Of a stretch of 64,000 nt of DNA, positions 56,820 through 64,000 are shown in pieces (the stretch's first letter is position 1; each line of letters opens with the position of its first letter). This DNA comes from Macrotrachela quadricornifera. Lineage: Eukaryota; Rotifera; Eurotatoria; Philodinida; Philodinidae. The position numbers and the translations under genes are program-made. The stretch covers positions 26,459 through 90,458 of the forward strand of contig JAJEKB010000419.1 of NCBI GenBank assembly GCA_022393335.1, in the 5' to 3' direction. The notes under the pieces were generated by a model that did not search any database, was not told the DNA's origin, and saw only the letters and a program-made list of their open reading frames with translations.

Positions 56820-59798
56820 TTATGTATTTTCAGTTGAATTTATTTTCATTTGAATACGTTCAAGATAATTTTTAAAAGTATGTAAATTTGGATGATTAGA
56901 TCCAAGTGTTTCACTAGCAATATTAACAGCACGTTGTTCATATTCAACAGCTTTTTGTAAATCTCCTAAACCAACAAATGCAGTTGCCATACTATTATAT
57001 GTATTAGCAAGATCAGGATGATTAGCTGATAAACTTTTCTCTTGAATTTTTAAAGCTTTTCCATAATTTTCAAGTGCAGTTGGATATTCTTTCATTGATT
57101 GATGTGTAACACCAATATTATTATAAACAGCAGCTAAATCTGGATGATTAGGTGAAAGTGTTTTTTGTTGAATTTCAAGTGTTTTTTTATAATATTCAAG
57201 TGCAGATGAATATTCTTGCATTGTTTGATGTATAACACCAATATTATTATATGTAACAACAAGTGTTGGATGATTTGGTGTAAGAGATTTTAATTTAATT
57301 TCAAGTGATTTTTTATATAATGTAAGTGCTAATTTATGATTACCTAATTTTCTATGAATTTCAGCAATATTATTATAAGTAGTAGCTAATGATGGATGAT
57401 TTGGTCGAAGAGATTTTTCTTGAAGTTTTTGAGTTTTTTGAAAATATTCAAGTGCTGTATTATAATCTCCCATTAATTGATTAAGATGACCAATATTATT
57501 ATATGAAGTTCCAAGTGATGGATGATTAGCAGGAAGTGATTTTTGTCGAATTTTAAGTGCTTTTTGATAGAATGATAATGCAACGGAATAATTTCCCATT
57601 GATTGATGAACAACACCAATATTATTATAAGTAGTAGCAAGTTCTGGATGATTAATAGAAAAAGCTTTTTCTTGAATTTCAAGTGCTTTTTGATATGATG
57701 AAAGTGCAGCAGAAAAATCTCCCATTTGTTGATATATATCACCAATATTAATAAATGTTATAGATAATGATGGATGATGTGGTGTAAATGTTTTTTGTTT
57801 AACTTCAAGTGATTTTTGAAAATATGATATAGCTTCTGAATAATTACCCATTTCACGATGAATAAGTCCAATATTATTATAAGTTATAGCTAATGTTGAA
57901 TCATATGGAGAAGATGTTTTTAATCGTATATTAAGTACTTTTTCAAAATATGTTAATGCAGATGAAAAATTTCCCATTTCTCTTTGTAGTTCACCCATAT
58001 TATTATATGTTATAGCAAGATCTGTATGTGTAGATGGAAGAACTTTTCGTTTAATTTCTAAAGCTTTTTTATAAAATTCAAGTGCTGTTGTAAATTCACC
58101 AAGTGATTCATTTGCAAGACCAAGATTATTATAAGTTGTAGCAAATGATAAATGATTAGGTGGAAGAGTTTTTTGTTTAATACGTAAAGTTTTTTCATGT
58201 GATGATAATGCATTAAAATATTCACCTAATTCTCTTTGAGCTTCACCAATATTATTATAAGCAATACTAAGTAAACGATGATTAGGTGGTAAACATTTTT
58301 GTCGAATTTCAATTGCTTTTTGATAATATGTTAATGCTAATGTATAATCTCCAATATCATCACAAATAAGTCCTAATTCATTATATATATGTGATTGTTT
58401 TAATAAATCATTATCTGTTAAAAAATTTAAAAGTACAATATAAATTTCTTTTGCATGTTCATATTCATGTAAATAAATCATTAATTTAGCTAATTTATAC
58501 CATCCAGTTGTTGTTCGTGTTTCATCTTGTATTAAATTATTAAGACGTATTATTTGTTTATTATTAATATCTATTAATATTAAATTAACTTGCCATAAAC
58601 GATCTTCAATTTGTTTGATTTCATTTATACGAAAAATACTATGCATAGAAAAAAGAACAGATTTTTCTTGTTCAATAAAATAACTTAAATTTTCTAATGA
58701 TGTATATGGTGTTGATGTTATATTAAAATCAATTTCAATTTGAAATAAAAGACCAATTGAATTTGAATTAATAGATGCACGACGTGCATCATCTAATGAT
58801 GTTTTATAATCTTTATTAGCTAACATAAAATTATTAAATGATAATATATCACCTTGACTTGATTTCATTTTATCAAAATCATTAGCTGATAAATTTTGAC
58901 TTCGATATACAAAATTTAATGTTTCATTATTTATTTTTAATTTTTCTAATTGTTTATGAAGATCTTGTATAAATGAACCCATTTTAATAATAACTTCAAT
59001 ATCTTGTGTTTGTAATGCACGATTAATCATAATATAAATAAAACATTCACGTGTATACCACCATATTGGTGTATGATCATAATATGTTTTTTCAAATTCA
59101 TCAATTATTTTTAATTCATCAGTATTATCCGTATAATGTGTACGACAAAATTCAGCTATTTGTTTATATGATTCTTTATCATATTGTATATCAAGAATAA
59201 TTTGTTTAACTAAATACCAATAAATAAATAATTGATTAAGTGTTTTTAAATCATTTTTTGTATAATTTCCTGATGGTATTATACTCATAATAAGTATATC
59301 TTGTTGATGTTGTCTTGTATCACGTTTAAGTGATGTATAAATTGGATCAACTTTATCAAAAATCCCTTTAATTTTTTCATATTCTTGTTTTGGATATTCT
59401 TTTATTTGACCATCATTTGAAAGAATATATATAGAATGAATTTGTGTCATTAATTTAATACGTAACCATATTTCTTGTATAAGTTCATCAGCTATAATCA
59501 TTAAAATTTTTGCATCTTTCATTTTATTAAGATATTCTATACAATCATTTATATTTGTAAATGTATTTATTGAAATAGATATACGTTGAAGACGTGAAAT
59601 TGCATTTCGATATATAACATCAGAATCATTTAAATTTGTATCAAGCCAAACAACAACAAATTTATTATTAATATTATGTTGAATTTTGTGTTTTATATTA
59701 GAAATTTTATTTGAAGAAGAAGAAGAATTTTGTATACCATTTGATATTGATTCATTTGATTCAATATTATTTGTTGTCTTTGAAGTTGTAACTCCCAT
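56820..59798 (-). CDS. TPR-ART protein with about twelve kinesin-light-chain-like TPRs and a predicted myristoylation signal
   Basis: Start placed at the second in-frame ATG (59798), because MGVTTSKT fits the N-myristoylation consensus (Gly2, Ser6, Lys7). The first ATG (59822) adds only MHYHKIFL. The product is 992 residues, single exon. Residues ~45-165 are the alpha/beta N-domain (FVVVWLDTNLND, KILMIIADELIQ, HSIYILSNDGQ). An ART fold spans ~190-400: FVYRSQ (Arg), DILSFNNFMLAN, and EQEKSVLFSMHSIFRI where relatives have ExEVLF. The expected catalytic Glu is Ser, so transfer activity is doubtful. About twelve 42-residue TPRs follow (YNNIGxxHxxMGxYxxALxYYxKALEIxxKxLxxNHP). Myristoylation would place it on membranes. 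The TPRs suggest a scaffold. Confidence 0.8.
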   Translation of the reverse strand: MGVTTSKTTNNIESNESISNGIQNSSSSSNKISNIKHKIQHNINNKFVVVWLDTNLNDSDVIYRNAISRLQRISISINTFTNINDCIEYLNKMKDAKILMIIADELIQEIWLRIKLMTQIHSIYILSNDGQIKEYPKQEYEKIKGIFDKVDPIYTSLKRDTRQHQQDILIMSIIPSGNYTKNDLKTLNQLFIYWYLVKQIILDIQYDKESYKQIAEFCRTHYTDNTDELKIIDEFEKTYYDHTPIWWYTRECFIYIMINRALQTQDIEVIIKMGSFIQDLHKQLEKLKINNETLNFVYRSQNLSANDFDKMKSSQGDILSFNNFMLANKDYKTSLDDARRASINSNSIGLLFQIEIDFNITSTPYTSLENLSYFIEQEKSVLFSMHSIFRINEIKQIEDRLWQVNLILIDINNKQIIRLNNLIQDETRTTTGWYKLAKLMIYLHEYEHAKEIYIVLLNFLTDNDLLKQSHIYNELGLICDDIGDYTLALTYYQKAIEIRQKCLPPNHRLLSIAYNNIGEAQRELGEYFNALSSHEKTLRIKQKTLPPNHLSFATTYNNLGLANESLGEFTTALEFYKKALEIKRKVLPSTHTDLAITYNNMGELQREMGNFSSALTYFEKVLNIRLKTSSPYDSTLAITYNNIGLIHREMGNYSEAISYFQKSLEVKQKTFTPHHPSLSITFINIGDIYQQMGDFSAALSSYQKALEIQEKAFSINHPELATTYNNIGVVHQSMGNYSVALSFYQKALKIRQKSLPANHPSLGTSYNNIGHLNQLMGDYNTALEYFQKTQKLQEKSLRPNHPSLATTYNNIAEIHRKLGNHKLALTLYKKSLEIKLKSLTPNHPTLVVTYNNIGVIHQTMQEYSSALEYYKKTLEIQQKTLSPNHPDLAAVYNNIGVTHQSMKEYPTALENYGKALKIQEKSLSANHPDLANTYNSMATAFVGLGDLQKAVEYEQRAVNIASETLGSNHPNLHTFKNYLERIQMKINSTENT

Positions 59799-62700
59799 AA
59801 GAAAAATTTTGTGATAGTGCACTTATTTGTACGTAATTGTATTAATGATGAATGTTGTTAGCATTTTTTTATTTCTTATTATTTCTATATTGTTCTGTTG
59901 ATGTTTAAGTAAAAAGAAATATGAGAACAAAATAAAATTTCAAAAAGACATTTACAAAATGTACAATTATTACATTATTACACTTCAAATATGTATTCGA
60001 ACTTTTTACATACTAATTTTATTTGCAATAAAATAATGTCGTTTTTTACCATTGAAAACATCGAAAACAGTATGATTAACATGGCTATTACATTAAAGTG
60101 AATTGTTAGATATTAAAGAGTATGTCTTTGAAAAGTTCTTAATAATATAAAATGAAACTCAAGAATAAAATTTTCTCCATCTGCATTATATAGTAAAGGC
60201 AAAGTTCAATATTTTTTTATTCTTCAATTAATATAATAGCAATTAAATTTCAATCACAGCTATTTATTATAATTTTTGTAAATACTACTGAATGGCCGCT
60301 CTCACCATTTTTTGTTTCCTTCTTCTAATTTCTAGTCATTTCTATACATACAGAATGAATGACAAGAAAAAAAAGAAATATAGAATTAAGTCCATCAAGT
60401 TTCTATTTTATTAAACGTTCGAAATGATCGTCCTGCTTATTCAAACATATGAACTTGGTTACAAAACAAAACTAGAAGTCAGAATTGTTTTGGTAGCTGA
60501 AGTTTTGTTTGGTCAAATTGAACAATTGAAAATTATATGATGTTAGATAATCCAAAACCGAGCTGGTAGAGATCGAAAGTTTTGAAAAATCTTTTTTGTT
60601 GACCCTATTTTCAATCAAAAAATTTTTCTGATAGAATTTGTAAAGAAATAAATATTATTCAAAAAAATTCACCATTTTTAATCGGTTCTATCAAAATTTT
60701 GCTGGTTGTATATGTGAATCTAGCTAGCCAATTTACGGACAGAACTGACTAATTGTCTTCGTTTTCTCCTGACATTGTGAATTGTATTTTATCTAATGAA
60801 TTGATCGCTAAATTCAATTCACAGTAACTATGTCGAAAAGCGAAAAAGACATGTAGACATCATATATTTGACCCATGATTTTATTGAAAATATAAAATGA
60901 TGAATACTGTTTGAAAAATAATAGAACATACTTCAAACAGTGGATGAAGTAAAAATTCATTTCTACTACAAATGACATTTGATTGCGTTTATTTTTATTT
61001 ATTGAAAGTTTATTAATAGAACAGCTATTTTAGAACAACAATTGATAAAAATATTCATTTTTCGTTCTAAAAGAATAATATAAAAGGAAGTTTTTAATAG
61101 AATTTTGTATAATAACGTTGTTTCATTATATCAAAGATAAACTGAAAATAGAATAGGATAATGAAAGATAGTTTGAATCGATTGATTTTAAAGTATTACT
61201 TTGATATTTGTTATATTTGATACAATGAAAATACTTATTTTTGTATTCAAGTTGGAAAGCTCTTTAATGCTACTACGATATGTTAAAATAGTTATTAATT
61301 TTATTTTATTATTATTTTAGACTTTTTATTTATTAGTTAATCGTTGAACTTAAAAAAAAGATTTTCAAATGACTGAATCTTCTTCAAGAAAAAAAAAACT
61401 TGATAATATCGTCAATGATAATAATGTATTAAAACTGAAATAGTAAAAGTTTTATTTGTGCCAATTAAAGGCCAAATTTATTCACAGACGAATACATTTT
61501 ATTCGAGAACGTCCCCAATTAAACCCGCCTGTCTCATAAGTTAAACAATGTTTTTGAATTACAGATTGATTTATTTTAGTTGAAACTATACGAGTCATTA
61601 CAGGTTATCCAAAAGTTAAAAACAAAGCATCCAATAACCAAATATTTAAGAAAAATTTCATTCTGATTTGTCAAGATTTTTTTATAAATATTTGTTTAAA
61701 AGCATCAATAAATAGAAGAATATTGCTTTTTCTTCTTAAATACACACGTAACTACTACAACTTTTGACTATTGACAAATACCATTGTTTTGTAAATAAAA
61801 ACCAAGGTATATAAGATACACATGATAAACTATTAATATATGACAGAGATAAAATCAATACCAGTTCAAGTTTTTTGGCTAGCTGACTAATTATTAGTTT
61901 CATATATATACCTGGTTGTGATTCTATCTCATACTAAACCAATATTCCTGTTGCTAGTTTTGACAACATATTTGAAACATCAATTGAAATAACAGTCAAT
62001 ATATAATTTTATGATTCTATACGTATTTATTTGATAGTAACATGCAAATTAGAATATATTGTTATACGGTATATAATAAAACTTTTACACTGAAAACAAA
62101 GAAATCCAAATTATTGGAAAAATGATCAGTATCAACTACGAAAGTGATAAATTTAGTAGAGAACATAAAAAATATAAATAAAATTTTAATATTAACCAAA
62201 TGACAATCGCTTCGAGAAAAATTTTGAATGTTTTTTTCTTCAAAATATATAAGATGTCGAAGAAAAAACAATTGATATTACGATAAAAATCCAGCCACAT
62301 TTTCAATTTTTGATAAAAGTTAAATTCATAATAAATTCTTGAACAAAGTGTCTCGTTGTACATCAACATATCCATATTAAAAAAGTCTAATGACATTGAT
62401 CATAATCGAACTAGATCTAATGTACATATAATTGTTTTCTAATTCGTCTTGTTAGAGCATACCAAAACTATTGAGAATAGTACTTTAATTGCTTATAATA
62501 AAATTAAAAAAGAAGTTTCTTTTTATGTGGTCTAATAAAGAGAAGATTGCTCTATTTTTCTATACTATTTGACTGTACTTTAGCTAATATTATAATAATA
62601 AATTTCCGATAAAATCTGTTCCGCAAAATTTCTACTAAAGTATCTTGTTCTGATTACATACATCGGTTGAAGTTCTTTATCAGTTGATGAAAACTCCAGT

Positions 62701-63702
62701 TCTTATCTAATTCAGATAATAAATAATTAAGAAAAATGTACAATGTATTACTTTTGATGGACTGTAAGTTGTACTGAATAATTTTAATTTATTTTTCCAT
62801 TTTTTGTTTATGATAAATATTCATTTATGTATTAAAAAATAGAGAATTTCAAGCTCTACAAAGCTATTCACTTGGTTTTTTTTAAATGTTTTCTTTGTTA
62901 ACATCTAATTGGAAAGATTCATATCTACTCAATCATGCAATCAAGACTGTCAAAAAACCAAAAAAAATAGTTCAGATCAAATCTGAATTATGCCATAAAA
63001 ATTTTCATAAAATTCTGCTTCTTTGGTTGCACGTTTCAAGATATCGAAGAAAATATTTGAGAAAAATACTTTGAAAAGAAATAATGTAAAAATAATGAAA
63101 ACGAACTTTTTTCACTTTTTAATTTTACATTTACATCAATTAATTTCGAATTAAATTTTACATTCAATGACATCATACGAGCTCTTTTATAAAGAAAATC
63201 TGGATTTTGACAAAATGATTTTCCCAAATTCAAAAGATGAGGAGAGGTATCAGTTTTGATACCTCTATTACTAAGGAACATCACTAAGAAATTTGGAAAG
63301 ATCGTCAAAGGAAAAAGCACAACATTTTCTATCAATTAGTGTTAAATACTTTACTATTAGCCTTAATCGTGATAGATACAAACTTGCAATAATCGATAAA
63401 TGTTGACAGAAAAAAACAAATCACAGTTCAACGATTAAGTAGATATGAATCTTTCCAGTTAGACTTTTTTGAAAAACAAAATGGATAGCTTTTTGGAGTT
63501 TAAAAGCCTCTCTATTTTTATTTGCGAATGACTACTTTTACATGAACAGAAAATAAATGAAAACAAAAAAATTAAAAGTTTAGTACAATTTATTAAGGCC
63601 TATCCGTTATTTAAAACTATATATTAGTCACAAATATAAATAAACAAAAATTTTTACGTTATAGCGAGAATGTTGAGCAGAAAAAAAACTGAAATATGAA
63701 AA
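59799..63702. other. Long intergenic stretch
   Basis: No confident gene over 3.9 kb. An ATG at 61370 opens a 24-codon frame (MTESSSRKKKLDNIVNDNNV...). It is followed by broken frames (FIHRRIHFIRERPQLNPPVS) that look protein-like, so 61370-61680 may be a relic of unknown family. Elsewhere AT-rich with homopolymers. Confidence 0.45.
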
Positions 63703-64000
63703 TTAAGTTTGAGGACAATTAAAAAGAATTTTGATGCCATCCGAAATATAATTAGCAACAGCAATATCTATCCAACTATCATTATTAAAATCTCCAGAAG
63801 CAATCGAGTATGGACCACTACCATATCCTATTGAATAAGATATTCGTTCCGCAAAACTTCCATTTCCATATCCGATAAATACCTCTAAACTGTTTGCTGC
63901 ATTATTTGTAACAATAATATCAGTGATATTATCATTATTGAAATCACTAACAATAATGAATATTGGAAATGCAGCAATTCCTGTTGAATAAATTGTTAAA
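63703..64000 (-). CDS. FG-GAP/VCBS repeat protein, 3' end only
   Basis: The open frame enters from beyond the window and stops at TAA (63705-63703). It encodes 98 residues with two FG-GAP-like beta-propeller units: VSDFNNDNITDIIVTNNAAN, then FIGYGNGSFAERISYSIGYG, and IASGDFNNDSWIDIAVANYI. The DFNNDxxxDIxVxN calcium-binding-type motif repeats with a ~48-residue period. It ends soon after the last blade (ILFNCPQT). Related bdelloid proteins carry many such blades, often after an extracellular or membrane part that would lie upstream, outside the window. Confidence 0.85.
   Translation of the reverse strand, partial: LTIYSTGIAAFPIFIIVSDFNNDNITDIIVTNNAANSLEVFIGYGNGSFAERISYSIGYGSGPYSIASGDFNNDSWIDIAVANYISDGIKILFNCPQT

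Noticed and set aside
1..64000. CRISPR arrays, operons or bacterial origin
   Set aside because: No regular spacer-repeat array. The genes carry spliceosomal introns and animal families, so the DNA is eukaryotic nuclear.

Overview
The window looks like nuclear DNA of a bdelloid rotifer, and the AT-richness and gene style would fit a Rotaria-like species. This is inferred from gene content, because no marker gene settles the species. The support is: many spliceosomal introns of about 50-60 bp with clean GT/AG ends; several ADP-ribosyltransferase (ART) genes, two of them in the N-terminal domain + ART + TPR layout that I associate with bdelloids; metazoan families (Piezo, rhodopsin-like receptors, purple acid phosphatase) beside genes of non-metazoan flavour (Candida antarctica lipase B-like lipase, sterol C24-methyltransferase, GH16-like domain, GNAT). 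Transposon debris is also frequent.

Layout. 0.15-3.4 kb: a roughly palindromic repeat structure (TTTGGA arrays outside, GCGGTCT arrays inside) with an N gap of 766 bases at its centre. 4.2-8.9 kb: a decayed Piezo channel gene. 8.9-10.7 kb: a small two-exon reverse gene and relics, including a LamG-like fragment. 11-12.3 kb: MRS2/CorA magnesium transporter. 13.7-14.2 kb: ~205 bp tandem repeat. 14.9-16 kb: a small spliced gene resembling the N-terminal domain of the TPR-ART proteins. 19.8 kb: a short acidic protein. 20.8-21.7 kb: SLC25 carrier. 23.5-24.8 kb: EGF + 7TM receptor with a frameshift. 25.2-26.4 kb: ART. 27.1 kb: 10-cysteine secreted peptide. 28.1-30 kb: three-exon purple acid phosphatase. 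30.2-31.6 kb: VIT + ERI1-type exonuclease fusion. 32.2-33 kb: GNAT. 33.4-35.4 kb: six-exon ART-TM-GH16-like fusion. 37.7-38.8 kb: sterol methyltransferase. 42.8-45.9 kb: protein with about thirteen PBZ-like CX5CX6-9HX5H fingers. 48.5-50 kb: nested DNA transposon remnants. 50.4-51.9 kb: short TPR-ART. 53.1 and 54.2-55 kb: GNAT and GPCR relics. 55.5-56.6 kb: CALB-like lipase. 56.8-59.8 kb: long, probably myristoylated TPR-ART. 63.7 kb to the end: 3' end of an FG-GAP protein.

How the genes may relate. Four ART-fold proteins lie within 35 kb of a protein built from PBZ-like fingers, the family that binds poly(ADP-ribose). A short gene at 15 kb appears to carry the same N-terminal domain as the two TPR-ARTs. 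This is a candidate ADP-ribosylation writer/reader neighbourhood, with the caveat that bdelloid genomes carry many such genes and closeness may be chance. The other genes (Mg2+ uptake, mitochondrial carrier, phosphatase, lipase, sterol methylation) look like independent single-gene units. Nothing suggests operons.

The most unusual observations are the two novel domain fusions, the PBZ array, and a recurrent pattern in relics where a conserved Trp codon (TGG) reads as TGA or TAG.
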